From assembly GCA_039621445.1 (NCBI GenBank), contig CP154954.1, positions 69,134,670-69,198,669 on the forward strand: a DNA stretch of 64,000 nt, read 5' to 3'. Shown in pieces: positions 18,457 through 27,999 of the stretch; positions within the stretch are counted from its first letter, which is position 1, and every line of letters starts with the position of its first letter. Position numbers and translations under genes: made by a program. The notes under the pieces are model-generated. The model was not told the origin of the DNA. It ran no database searches and was given only the letters and a program-made list of their open reading frames with translations. Origin of the DNA: Euglena gracilis. Taxonomy: Eukaryota; Euglenida; Euglenophyceae; Euglenales.

Positions 18457-21400
18457 ATGGACGAGGAGGCGACGGGTGTGGAGTATGACCAGGCAGAAGA
18501 GACGTACGAGCAGACCCTCGAGATGTACGACGAGGCTGAGCCCGCAGGTGAGGGATACGAGGAAGATATGGCCCCCGAGGTGTACCAGGAGGAGATGGGT
18601 GCCGGGGATGAAGTCCCGGTGCAAGACCAGCCTATGCAGGACGAGTATCCCGGGGTGTCGGAGGAGGTGGCGGTGTGGCTGACGAGCCGCATCGACGCCG
18701 TGGGTGCCCAAGTCCGCGGCGTGGAGGCGAGTCTCGGGCAGGTGGTGGCCCAGCTCGACCTCCTGGGCAACCGCACCCGGGAGATGTGGGATGACTGGCC
18801 CACCGCGGCGCTGGAGGAGATGGACAAGGAGATCAAGGCCACGAAGGAGGCGTCCGCGGCGGCCTATCGGCAAGTGGCGGAGGGGCAAGGCAAGGTCATC
18901 GCGCAGTTCATGGAGACCATCCAAGCCCAGCACGGACGGCTCGAGGGCCAAGTGGCGCAAGCCAAGGCGGCCGCCCGAAAGGCGGCGGATGAGGCGGCCC
19001 AAGCAATCGCCGCCGTGCAGGCTGAGCACCGATGCCGCGAGGCAGAGGTGCAAGGCTTGACGGCGATGGTGCGTGCCGGCCCCGGCGAGGGTGCGGCCCG
19101 GGTGGTGGACCCGGAAACGGCAGTGGAGGTGGCCCGTCTCCGGGGAGCCATGGTGACGCGGGAGGAGAGCGCCACGGTGGTGCGGCAGATGGAGGAGCGA
19201 CTGCAGCGGATGGAGCTCAACTCCAAGACCGAGATCCCGGCGTTGCAGGTGCAGTATTTCAACAAGCTGGCCGACCGGATTTCCGTGGAGTTGGAGGGCA
19301 AGTGCAGGGTGTACTTGGAGAAGGCCCTCCGGGAAGTGGACCAAGTGGTGACGGCGCTGTTCAGGGAGATTCAGATGGCGAAGGAGGAGATCAAGCAGTG
19401 GTCTGTCAAGATGTCCGGTCTCCGCCCAGCCGGGGGACCCCCGGTGTCCTCGGCGGCTCAGACTACGCCGCCAACCCGAGGGGCAGCCGATCCCTACCAG
19501 TCCGCCCCCCAGCCTGTTTCGGCGGGGGCGGCCCGAGCCCCGGCTGAGCGGTCCTCATCGTCAACCACCGCGCGCCCGGCAAGGGAAGGAATATCCATGC
19601 CGCAATCCGCGTATGCATTCCCCCGCCGATCGAGCACCGCCGCAGTCATCCGAGCAGAGCCGCTGTCCGTGTCCCAGCGCCAATCGTCGTCCTCCGCGGC
19701 CCAACGTGCACCATCCCATCCGCAACCGTCCCGCGCGCAAGTGCAGCAGTCCGCGCTGTCGTCGCATCCGTCTGCACCGGCATCGCGACCCGCCAGCACC
19801 GCCGCCCCACCAGCGCACCGAGCAGCGCAGCATCCGGCATCACACCCGCAAGCCGCAACCACCGCCCTGTCTAAGCCGTCAGCACCGGTTTCGGTGCCGG
19901 TGGCTGCTGCCCAGTCTGTCCGAGTCCAAGTCCGACCCGTCTCCCAAGTCTCTGTGCCCGTGTCAAGCCAGCCCCTGGGTGCCGAAGGCACTGAACCGCA
20001 GTGTGCCGAAGGCACGGTGTACCAGCAAGCCGTCCATCCCAACCCATCGCATGCCATGCATCAGACCCCCGCGGTGGCGTTCGCCACCGGGGTGTCTCCC
20101 CAGCCAGCCATGCAGCCATCAGCCCACCCAGCCGGCGGGCCCCCGCCAGTGATGCAGTCTGCGGTGCCGGCTGCGAATGTGGCCACACCAGCGGACCCAG
20201 CCAATCCGCCCGCGTCGCGGCTCCGACCGGAGCTGCGGCTCGTGCGATCCCGCCCGGTGCCGACGAATGCAGCACCGATGCTCCTCATGCGTGCGGGGGC
20301 GAGCGTGCCCGCACCCGTGAGGGGAACCGCCATCCGAGAAGTCCAAGCAACCACCCTGCCGCTGGGGGCTCCCCAGCTGCAGATCCTGCCACCGCACCTC
20401 CTGGATGCGCTCGGGGGGAGGCATCCGGGCCGGTTCTCGGGTAACGCCGAGGACTGGCCCCAATGGAGGCGGCGGTGGCTCCCGTACCTCCGCGAGGTGG
20501 AGGGGATGGTCCCCCTCCTCAGCGAGGCGCAGCGGGTGGCGCTGCTGCGGAGTACGGTGGATGAGGCGACGGCGTTGCACATCGACCTGATGGTGGAGAC
20601 CTACCCCGAGATGCCGTTCGAGGAGCTGTGGGCGAGGCTGGACCTCGAGCTGGGTGGAGACGACCGAGAAGCACTACGAAGGAAGCTCCGTCACCTCAAG
20701 GTGGTGACGCGGGGCAAGCTGACGGAGCGAGAGTGGCGGGAGTACTTCGCCAACGCCAAGGCGCTGGCGATGCAGATCGGGGACATGACGGACGTGGAGC
20801 TAGCCCGCCTGGTGGTGGACCAGCTGGGCCAGCCATGGAGGAAGCGGCTGGCCCATGAAGAGGATCGGCGCCGTGATCACGCGGCGCTGGTCCTGGAAGG
20901 CCTACCGGAGGATGTGACGGTGGCGGAGGCGACGGAGATGGTGGTGGAGGAGACGGGCGTCGTGCCGAAGAAAGTGGATCGCCAAGGCAGAAGAATCAAG
21001 GTGGTCCCGGCGGATGACGACCACCGGGCGGCCATCAAGGCGGTGTACGACCGGCAGAAGCTGTCTGGTGGAGCCATCGTCCGGGTGGCCCCGGACACCG
21101 TGGAGTTCACCGCCACCCAAGTCAACGACCTCATGGTGCGGTGGCTGAGGGTGGACCAGCGGGCCGCCACCATGGGCGACCCCGAGCCGGCCCACCGCAA
21201 ACCGGCGGCACCCACAAGATGGCAGCGGGAAGTGGATGTCGAAGATGAAGATGACGAGACCGACACCAAGGCCAATCAAGGAGTCCAGGAGGAGTCCAAC
21301 ATCAAGGAAGTGAAGAAGGAAGCGGTGAAGAAAGAAAAGGAAGGTGAAGCGAAGAAGGTGGACGAGACCAAGGACTCCAACGATGCCCAAGGCTGGGCTG

Positions 21401-21570
21401 GCCGAGGCAAAGGCAATCAGCAGCCGTGGAATGAAGGATGGACCGGCAAAGGTGAAGGCAAGGGGAAAGATGGTGGAAAAGGCAAAGGCAAGGGTAAGGG
21501 GAAAGGCAAAGGCGGCGAGAAAGGTTCCGGCAAAGGAGAAGCGGCCGGGACGACATCGACGCAGCAATGA
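18457..21570 (+). CDS. gag: Gag polyprotein of element A
   Basis: 1,037 aa. Residues 1-55 are acidic (MDEEATGVEYDQAEETYEQ). Residues 60-330 look like a long coiled coil rich in A, E, Q and R. Residues 330-620 are low-complexity P/A/S/Q. From about 650 a capsid-like region begins with GRHPGRFSGNAEDWPQWRRR and continues through REWREYFANAKALAMQIGDM to about 800, as in Ty3-type Gag. The tail (about 985-1030) is GKGKG-rich and probably binds RNA in place of the usual CCHC zinc knuckle, which is absent. The gene ends in TGA followed by C and an open in-frame extension into pol. The start is the first ATG of the frame and matches the start region of B gag. Confidence 0.85.
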   Translation: MDEEATGVEYDQAEETYEQTLEMYDEAEPAGEGYEEDMAPEVYQEEMGAGDEVPVQDQPMQDEYPGVSEEVAVWLTSRIDAVGAQVRGVEASLGQVVAQLDLLGNRTREMWDDWPTAALEEMDKEIKATKEASAAAYRQVAEGQGKVIAQFMETIQAQHGRLEGQVAQAKAAARKAADEAAQAIAAVQAEHRCREAEVQGLTAMVRAGPGEGAARVVDPETAVEVARLRGAMVTREESATVVRQMEERLQRMELNSKTEIPALQVQYFNKLADRISVELEGKCRVYLEKALREVDQVVTALFREIQMAKEEIKQWSVKMSGLRPAGGPPVSSAAQTTPPTRGAADPYQSAPQPVSAGAARAPAERSSSSTTARPAREGISMPQSAYAFPRRSSTAAVIRAEPLSVSQRQSSSSAAQRAPSHPQPSRAQVQQSALSSHPSAPASRPASTAAPPAHRAAQHPASHPQAATTALSKPSAPVSVPVAAAQSVRVQVRPVSQVSVPVSSQPLGAEGTEPQCAEGTVYQQAVHPNPSHAMHQTPAVAFATGVSPQPAMQPSAHPAGGPPPVMQSAVPAANVATPADPANPPASRLRPELRLVRSRPVPTNAAPMLLMRAGASVPAPVRGTAIREVQATTLPLGAPQLQILPPHLLDALGGRHPGRFSGNAEDWPQWRRRWLPYLREVEGMVPLLSEAQRVALLRSTVDEATALHIDLMVETYPEMPFEELWARLDLELGGDDREALRRKLRHLKVVTRGKLTEREWREYFANAKALAMQIGDMTDVELARLVVDQLGQPWRKRLAHEEDRRRDHAALVLEGLPEDVTVAEATEMVVEETGVVPKKVDRQGRRIKVVPADDDHRAAIKAVYDRQKLSGGAIVRVAPDTVEFTATQVNDLMVRWLRVDQRAATMGDPEPAHRKPAAPTRWQREVDVEDEDDETDTKANQGVQEESNIKEVKKEAVKKEKEGEAKKVDETKDSNDAQGWAGRGKGNQQPWNEGWTGKGEGKGKDGGKGKGKGKGKGKGGEKGSGKGEAAGTTSTQQ

Positions 21571-21660
21571 CGGGGCCGTCCAGGTCCCGAGGGGAAGGGC
21601 CTGGACCGGCAGTCAACCCCCCAGCCGACATCCGCACCAGGGACGAGGCTGGTAAGAGCA

Positions 21661-24600
21661 GTGGAGTATGAAGAAGAAGGATGGCGGCTGGTCCAAAGAA
21701 AGAGAAGAGGCAGGAAGTCTCCAAAGGAAGGGGAGAGACCCTGCCTGCGGCAGGTGTCGAAGGCGAAGCCGACACCATCGTCCCCATCAACATCACCGAG
21801 CGTGCCGAAGGCGAAGGTGACATCATCGTCCTCATCAACGCCGACGGCATCGGCAACGAAGACATCATCGACCTCATCAACGCCGACGGCATCGGCAACG
21901 AAGACCGCATCGAGATCGAGTCTACCAAGATCCACGTCATCGCCATCAACAACACCGACAACATCATCACCGAAGGCATCACCAAGTCTCCACAAGACAC
22001 CACCACAAGAAAGACAAGCACCGGCGAAGGAGGTGAAGAAAGCACCGGCGAAGAAGGAGAAGAAAGAGCCGGTGAAGAAGGCGGCGAAGGAAGAAAAGGA
22101 AAGATGGGCGCTGGACCTGTTCTCCGGAACGGGCAGTGTCAGAAGAGCGCTGGAGAAGATGGGCTTCAAGGTGATCAGCGTGGACTGGGACGAGAAGTGG
22201 AAGCCGGACATCGTGGCCGACGTGAGGAAGTGGAGGTACTGGGAGCAGTACGCTCCCGGCTACTTCGAGGTCATCGCGGCGTCCCCGCCCTGTACCGAGT
22301 ACTCCGCAGCCCTCACCACCCGCAAGAGGAGGCTCCGCATGGCGGACGCGGTGGTGAAGGCCACGAGGGAGCTGGTGGAGTACTTGGCGCCTACGCGGTG
22401 GTGGATTGAAAACCCGAGGTTCGGCTTGCTGCGGTGGCGACGAGTCCTGCGCGGAGTGCGGTACGTGGATATCGACTACTGCCGCTTCGCGGAGTACGGG
22501 TATCGCAAGCCGACCCGCTTCTGGGTCAGCGACGCGATGGCGAAGGAGCTGGACGACGTCATCTGTGGTGGGAAGTGCGGCAGCATGGTGGAAGGACCAG
22601 ACGGCGTACGACGACATCGGCTACAGCTGGGAGGCAGTGGCGGCGAGCGCAGGTGCACAAGGGAGGAGGCCTACCGCATCCCGGAGGGAGTGGTGCGGTA
22701 CCTGTGCCTGGGGGAGAAGGCACGGGAAGAAGTGGCGGCGGCGGAGGAGGCGAAGAAGGTGCGGAAGGTGGTGGTGCGGCCGTGGCAGCACCTCCCGAAC
22801 CGGCCGTTCACGGTCGGCCGGATGGAGCACCGTGGGGGGTGCTACCAGCTGCTGATGGACGTGGAGGTGGAGGCAGGCGGGATGAAGATCCAGGCGAAGG
22901 CCTTGATCGATACGGGGGCGCAGACCTCCCTCGTGAAGAAGGAGCTGTTCCCGGAGTCGGTGTTCCACGCGGCAACAAGACCCTTGGTGCTGCGCACGGT
23001 GAGCGGAGAAGCACTACCCGGAGGACAACGAGAAGCAGAGCTGAAGCTGTCCTTCGCGGCCCAGACCGACGACGAGGAGCGGAGACCGAGGACGTGGACG
23101 ACGAAGGTGGTGGCGTACGACGGCTGCATCAGCACGGATCTGATCCTGGGGTATCCATGGCTCCGGGAGAACCGGCTGGATGTCCAGCCATGGCGCGACA
23201 CCTTGCAGCTCCACGCGGACCCCAAGTGGATCCTGAGGCGGCGTGGAGACGAAGAGAAGAAGGAGGAAGATGATGATGAAGACGAAGACGAGCTGGACGG
23301 CTACCTCTCCACGGTGAAGAAGATGCGGCAGCTGACCACGGACGAGGCAGCAGTCCGAGAAGTGGCGATGATGCTGAAGGAGGCCGAAGAAGCGGCGAAG
23401 GCGGTGCGAGGGGTGGTGGAGACGGAAGATGATGTCGACCATCCCTTGGCGCGGCAGCTGCGGGACGAGATCATCAACGAGTTCGAAGGCCGGGTGTTCC
23501 GTGAGCGGGTCTGGCCGTGTCCCCCGGCGCGGGGCACCCATGGGAAGGCAGTGCTGAGGCTGAAGCCGGGAGCAACCCCGGTGGTGGGCCGGATCATCAA
23601 CCTCAAGGGCGAGCGGCTGGAGGCCCTGAGGGAGATGGAGCGGGAGTGCCTGGCGGACGGCAAGCTGGAGGCGGGGCGGGGGCCGTGGAGGGCGGCCGCC
23701 TTCCCCATCCGCAAGAAGTCGGGCAAGTGGAGGCTGGTGTGCGACTACAGCTTGACCAACAAGATGCTGCAGATGGACTCCTACCCCCTACCGCTGACGG
23801 AGGACATCGTGAGCGAGCAGGCGAAGTGCGAGATCTTCTCGACGGTGGACCTGCGGGACGCCTTCCACCAGGTGGCCATGGCGGAGGAAAGCCGACCCAT
23901 CACCAACATCCACCTGCCCGGCGGCCTCTGGCAGTGGACCGTGGTGCCCCAGGGCATCAACGTCGGTCCGGCGCTGCTCCAGAGGGACATCGACGCGACC
24001 TGCCGCAACGTCTCCGCCCACACCCACCCCTACTTCGACGACATCCTGGTGAGCACGAGGCGGCTGCCGGGGTGGAGCGACGAGGAGCTGATCAGGCAGC
24101 ACGCGGCGGATCTGCGGGAGACCCTGCGGGCGCTGGAGGCGGATCGGTGGGTGGCGGATAAGAAGAAGGCGCAGCTGTTCCGCAAGAGGGCGGAGTTCGT
24201 GGGGCACGTGCTGGGGGAGGGCAAGCGCGTGCCCGCGAGCGGCAAGCTGGCGGCGGTGCAGCGGTGGCAACCCCCGGCCAATGTGACGAGTTTGCGCGCC
24301 TTTCTCGGCCTCTGCAATTATTATTCGGGGTATGTACGTATGTACTCGGAGCTGGCCGCCCCCCTGCAGGAGAAGCTGAAGCTACCGCGGGATTTGTCCC
24401 GGGCGGGCAGCAAGCACCCCATCGTGTGGTCCGCGGCCGAGCTGGAGGCGTTCGAGAAGCTGAAGGCAGCGCTGGTGGCGGACCTGGAGCTGTGGCACGT
24501 GGACATGAACAAGCCGTTCGTGCTCCGCACAGACGCCTCCGATTACGCGGTGGGCGCCGTGCTGGAGCAGCTGCCGAAGGTGGAGGGCATCCCATCGGTG

Positions 24601-27600
24601 GAGGAGCTCCTGAAGCCCGGGGCGTCGGTGGCGGTGGGCTTCATGAGCAGGAAGCTGACGGAGGGGCAGCGGCTGCGGTGGGACACCCGGGACAAGGAGA
24701 CGTACGCGGTGGTGAGCGCGCTGGACAAGTGGGGCGGCTACATCACCGGGCAGAAGGTCCTGGTGCTGACGGACCACCGGTCCTTGGAGAGCTGGTACAA
24801 GGAGCACGTCGCCCGAGGAGCGGGACCGCAGGGCCGGCGGGCGAGGTGGCACTCCAAGCTCAACGAGCACATGGTGGAGGTGGTGTACGTGCCGGGGGAG
24901 AAGAACGAGGTGGGGGACGCGCTGTCGCGGTGGGCGTACCCGGCCAGCCAGGAGTACCGAGACTCCTGCTGGCACGGGACGGCAGCGGACGCCGAGGAGA
25001 TGGAGCAGCAGATCCGAGAGGAGAAGGCCGCGGAGCGCAGCTGCCCGAAGGCAGTACACCCGGTGGATAAGGTGTGCCCCCTCCCGACCGCAAATGCGGC
25101 ATCCCCATCGCCGCCAGCCGGGACACCGGCAACCACGGCGGCATCGGCCGGGACACCGGCCTCCGAGGCGGCGCCCGCCGGGATTCCGGCAGCCGGAAGT
25201 CCGGCAATCCGACCGCCGCCCCCACCGCACCCCACCGCGCCGGCTGCGACTGCAGCACCGACCGTGCGAGTGCCCAGTGCGACAGCGCTGGCATCGCCCG
25301 GGCAGCCCGAGCAGCCGCAGCACCCGGCGTTGTCCGCGCAGCCCAAGCAGCAGCAGCAGCCCGCCACACCACGCACCGTGCGGTTTTCCGTACGGCCAGC
25401 AGCGGCACCGGCAGCAGCACCCGCCGTGCGATCCCCGTCCGCCGAGCAAGCATCGTCCCCGCCCGCGGCCAGCGCACGCAGCATCCCACCGTCCGCAGCG
25501 ATCGCCGTGACAACCCGAAGCCAGGCGGCCGCCAAGCCGCCCGGTGCCGCCGTCCCGAAGAAGCCAGCCGGCCCACCCAAGGTGGGGGGGCACCCCAGCC
25601 CTCCCGCCGTGCCGCCAGTGGCAGCCGCCGTGCCGCCTGTGGCGGCCGCCGTGCCGCCAGCTGCAGCCACCCCGGCCGCAGCCCCGCAAGACGAAGACCA
25701 GGACCTGATGGCGATGGACTGGAGTGAGGCGTATGAGAAGTGCCCAACGTTCAAAGAGCCGTGGCAGGCCATCAAGCGCGGCCGGCCATGGCCCACCGGC
25801 TACCGGAAGGAGGCAGGCAAGCTGGTGAAGGATTCCGTCTGGTGCGTGCCGGATGCCCTGACCGAGCGGGCAATCCGAGAGCAGCACCGGGCGTCGGGGC
25901 ACGTCGGTGGTGAGCGCCTCCTCGATGAGGCCAGCCGGAACTTCCAGTTTGCGGTGCCCTCCCGAGCACGCGAGCTGGCGGGCAAGATTCTGGCGGTGTG
26001 CGAGTTCTGCCAGGCGTCGGAGCACCCACACCAACCCCTCCGGCTCCGCATCACGCCCACGCCAGTGCCGCCCCATGTGATGTGTTCGGTGAGCGTGGAT
26101 CTGTTCCAGATGCCGGAGGTGGAGGTGGAGGGCGGCAAGCTGGTGAACGTGTTCGCAGCATGCATCGATCGGCACTCCGGCTGGGCGATCGCAACCGTGC
26201 ACCACACCCGCGGGCTAACGGCGGAGGCGGTGGCTAAGGCTATGTATGAGCAGTGGGCGCAGTTCGGCGTGCCAAGCGTCATCACGTCGGACCGGGGCCC
26301 CCACTTCGTGGGGGCCTGGTGGAGGGCAATGTGCGCAAGACTGGGGGTGCGCCATGCCTTCTCCCAAGCATACCACCACGAAGGTAACGCCCGTGCGGAG
26401 GTCCTCGGCGCGCAGATCCAGAAACGGCTGAGGAAGATGAAGGCGGCGGAGGGCGTGGAGTGGCCGGAGGCGCTGCCGCGGGCCCTGCGGACCCTGCACG
26501 ACAGTGCTGGGCCCAGCGGCCTGAGCCCCTTCCAGGTGCTCTTCGGCCGCGAGCGGTGGTATGGCGGGGTGCCGTACCAGCCGCCCACGCGGGCCGAGGA
26601 CGCGGTGGCCTTCTTCGAGCGCATGCAGGACATCGATCATCGTGTTGCGAAGATCCTGAACGAGGAGCACGCCAAGACAGCCGAGGCGGTCAACAAGCGG
26701 AGGAAAGAGCTGCCGGAGCTGGAGATCAACGACAAGGTCTGGTATCTCCGCCCGCGCACCCGCACCGGCGAGAAGCTGGAGACGTACTGGATCGGGCCGT
26801 GCGTGGTGGCAGAGCGCACCAGTGAGCACACGTACGTGCTCCAGATGGAGGATGGCCGGAAGCAGGTGGCCCACCGATCCCAAATCAAGAGCTACCGCCA
26901 CGATCCAGCCCTCATGGGGCCACCGCTCCGTCTCTTCCACTTCCGCCAATCCAGGCCGGAGGAGGGTTCCCGGCTGGACGAGTGGGAGGTGGAGGCGGTG
27001 GTCACCCACCGGCGCGATGCCAACGGCGACCTCGAGTTCCTCGTCAAGTGGCTGGGGTACGAGGAGAAGACGTGGGAGCCGCTGCGGCACTTCTTCCACC
27101 GGTACGCCTCCCCCATCGTGTCGTACTTCGTCGAACACGACATCAAGGAGGACATCATGAAGTACCTTTCGAGGTTCCCGGAGGAAGCCCACATCGCCAT
27201 CTGCCACGCCGTGGAGATCGAGAAGGAGAAGGAGAAGGAGTTTGGGCTGTCCTGGGAGGAGCCACCAGAGGAGTGGATGTGGCAGGACCCCGAGGACAGA
27301 GATGTATGTCGAGAAGGTGATGATTCTGCTGGAGACGATGATGAAGGTGATGGAGGAGACGAAGGAGATCGAGACCAAGAAGACGGAGGAGATGCTGGCC
27401 CGGCGGGTCCACAACAAGCGGCCCACCCCAGGTACCCGGTCAGGGTCCACCGGCAGCCCGCGAGCGGCAAGCGCCCCGTCTCCGTGCGATCCGCGTCTGC
27501 GAGGGATGCGCTCTCCCGCGCTTCCCTTGCCCCAGCTCCACCGTCCACCACCCCATCACTCCCCATGTCACACGCGTACCCACCCCGCAGTCCAGGCGTA

Positions 27601-27999
27601 CCTCAGAGACCCGGTCCCCGAGTCTCCCCTGCCCCCACGGGTAGAGGTCGCCGCCCCCGCGTGTCGACCCGCAGGGACGCCCCAGCTCGGGATCCCCCCT
27701 CCCACCAGGGGGCCCCGTTCCCGTGCACCCCCATGACCCGTCCCTGCGGCGAGGGGGCACCACCACCGGAGGCGTGCCCCTGCATGGCCACGGTGCGACC
27801 CGGCCCTTCCTTCCCAACAAGGAGGCCACCCCTGCCCCCTGCCCACACCCCATGGGGAAACGGAAAAGGCCTGGCGTCAACCTGGGATTTTCTCCATGGT
27901 GGTCGTGTTCCAGTTCATCTTTCTGTTCCTTCCCCTCGCCTTCGACGCTCAGGACAGGCAGCTGGCAGCGCGCGCGCAGGAGCTGAGCTGTCGTCGTGA
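21661..27999 (+). CDS. pol: Pol polyprotein of element A: cytosine-5 methyltransferase, protease, RT, RNase H, integrase, chromodomain
   Basis: 2,112 aa from the first ATG; the frame is open upstream to the gag TGA at 21568, so translation probably enters by readthrough. Residues 1-145 are a basic S/T/K/P linker. Methyltransferase at ~147-320: motif I DLFSGTGS at 152, motif IV PPC with Cys211, ENP with Glu250, and YGYRKPTRFW. Protease: LIDTGAQTSL (Asp417) and LILGYPWL. RT: YFDD (Asp793-794). RNase H: Asp958. A Pro/Ala linker spans 1140-1343. Integrase: H1409-X4-H1414-X32-C1447-X2-C1450, then D1480, D1544, E1580 (D-35-E). Chromodomain: ~1773-1830 with FLVKWLGYEEKTWEP. An acidic then Pro-rich tail follows. 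All catalytic residues checked are present. Target specificity of the methyltransferase is unknown; no target-recognition domain is visible. Confidence 0.9.
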   Translation: MEYEEEGWRLVQRKRRGRKSPKEGERPCLRQVSKAKPTPSSPSTSPSVPKAKVTSSSSSTPTASATKTSSTSSTPTASATKTASRSSLPRSTSSPSTTPTTSSPKASPSLHKTPPQERQAPAKEVKKAPAKKEKKEPVKKAAKEEKERWALDLFSGTGSVRRALEKMGFKVISVDWDEKWKPDIVADVRKWRYWEQYAPGYFEVIAASPPCTEYSAALTTRKRRLRMADAVVKATRELVEYLAPTRWWIENPRFGLLRWRRVLRGVRYVDIDYCRFAEYGYRKPTRFWVSDAMAKELDDVICGGKCGSMVEGPDGVRRHRLQLGGSGGERRCTREEAYRIPEGVVRYLCLGEKAREEVAAAEEAKKVRKVVVRPWQHLPNRPFTVGRMEHRGGCYQLLMDVEVEAGGMKIQAKALIDTGAQTSLVKKELFPESVFHAATRPLVLRTVSGEALPGGQREAELKLSFAAQTDDEERRPRTWTTKVVAYDGCISTDLILGYPWLRENRLDVQPWRDTLQLHADPKWILRRRGDEEKKEEDDDEDEDELDGYLSTVKKMRQLTTDEAAVREVAMMLKEAEEAAKAVRGVVETEDDVDHPLARQLRDEIINEFEGRVFRERVWPCPPARGTHGKAVLRLKPGATPVVGRIINLKGERLEALREMERECLADGKLEAGRGPWRAAAFPIRKKSGKWRLVCDYSLTNKMLQMDSYPLPLTEDIVSEQAKCEIFSTVDLRDAFHQVAMAEESRPITNIHLPGGLWQWTVVPQGINVGPALLQRDIDATCRNVSAHTHPYFDDILVSTRRLPGWSDEELIRQHAADLRETLRALEADRWVADKKKAQLFRKRAEFVGHVLGEGKRVPASGKLAAVQRWQPPANVTSLRAFLGLCNYYSGYVRMYSELAAPLQEKLKLPRDLSRAGSKHPIVWSAAELEAFEKLKAALVADLELWHVDMNKPFVLRTDASDYAVGAVLEQLPKVEGIPSVEELLKPGASVAVGFMSRKLTEGQRLRWDTRDKETYAVVSALDKWGGYITGQKVLVLTDHRSLESWYKEHVARGAGPQGRRARWHSKLNEHMVEVVYVPGEKNEVGDALSRWAYPASQEYRDSCWHGTAADAEEMEQQIREEKAAERSCPKAVHPVDKVCPLPTANAASPSPPAGTPATTAASAGTPASEAAPAGIPAAGSPAIRPPPPPHPTAPAATAAPTVRVPSATALASPGQPEQPQHPALSAQPKQQQQPATPRTVRFSVRPAAAPAAAPAVRSPSAEQASSPPAASARSIPPSAAIAVTTRSQAAAKPPGAAVPKKPAGPPKVGGHPSPPAVPPVAAAVPPVAAAVPPAAATPAAAPQDEDQDLMAMDWSEAYEKCPTFKEPWQAIKRGRPWPTGYRKEAGKLVKDSVWCVPDALTERAIREQHRASGHVGGERLLDEASRNFQFAVPSRARELAGKILAVCEFCQASEHPHQPLRLRITPTPVPPHVMCSVSVDLFQMPEVEVEGGKLVNVFAACIDRHSGWAIATVHHTRGLTAEAVAKAMYEQWAQFGVPSVITSDRGPHFVGAWWRAMCARLGVRHAFSQAYHHEGNARAEVLGAQIQKRLRKMKAAEGVEWPEALPRALRTLHDSAGPSGLSPFQVLFGRERWYGGVPYQPPTRAEDAVAFFERMQDIDHRVAKILNEEHAKTAEAVNKRRKELPELEINDKVWYLRPRTRTGEKLETYWIGPCVVAERTSEHTYVLQMEDGRKQVAHRSQIKSYRHDPALMGPPLRLFHFRQSRPEEGSRLDEWEVEAVVTHRRDANGDLEFLVKWLGYEEKTWEPLRHFFHRYASPIVSYFVEHDIKEDIMKYLSRFPEEAHIAICHAVEIEKEKEKEFGLSWEEPPEEWMWQDPEDRDVCREGDDSAGDDDEGDGGDEGDRDQEDGGDAGPAGPQQAAHPRYPVRVHRQPASGKRPVSVRSASARDALSRASLAPAPPSTTPSLPMSHAYPPRSPGVPQRPGPRVSPAPTGRGRRPRVSTRRDAPARDPPSHQGAPFPCTPMTRPCGEGAPPPEACPCMATVRPGPSFPTRRPPLPPAHTPWGNGKGLASTWDFLHGGRVPVHLSVPSPRLRRSGQAAGSARAGAELSS
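22090..22640 (+). other. Embedded cytosine-5 DNA methyltransferase domain within pol A
   Basis: A compact domain of about 170-180 residues. Motif I (DLFSGTGSVRRAL) binds S-adenosylmethionine; the acidic VDWD matches motif II; PPC supplies the nucleophile cysteine; ENP supplies the catalytic glutamate; YRKPTRFW stands where the QxRxR motif VIII is found. It resembles small phage or viral C5 methyltransferases rather than DNMT1 or DNMT3, and a separate target-recognition domain and motif X are not evident. The domain sits between the Gag-Pol junction and the protease, so it could be released by the element's own protease. Confidence 0.85.

Noticed and set aside
18067-19344. 425-codon minus-strand frame opposite gag A
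   Set aside because: Shadow of a GC-rich gag coiled coil; it repeats at B because the DNA is homologous, and has no motif of its own.
24382-26205. 607-codon minus-strand frame opposite pol A
   Set aside because: Lies antisense to RT, RNase H and integrase with clear motifs on the plus strand; His/Leu/Arg-rich composition is typical of an antisense shadow.
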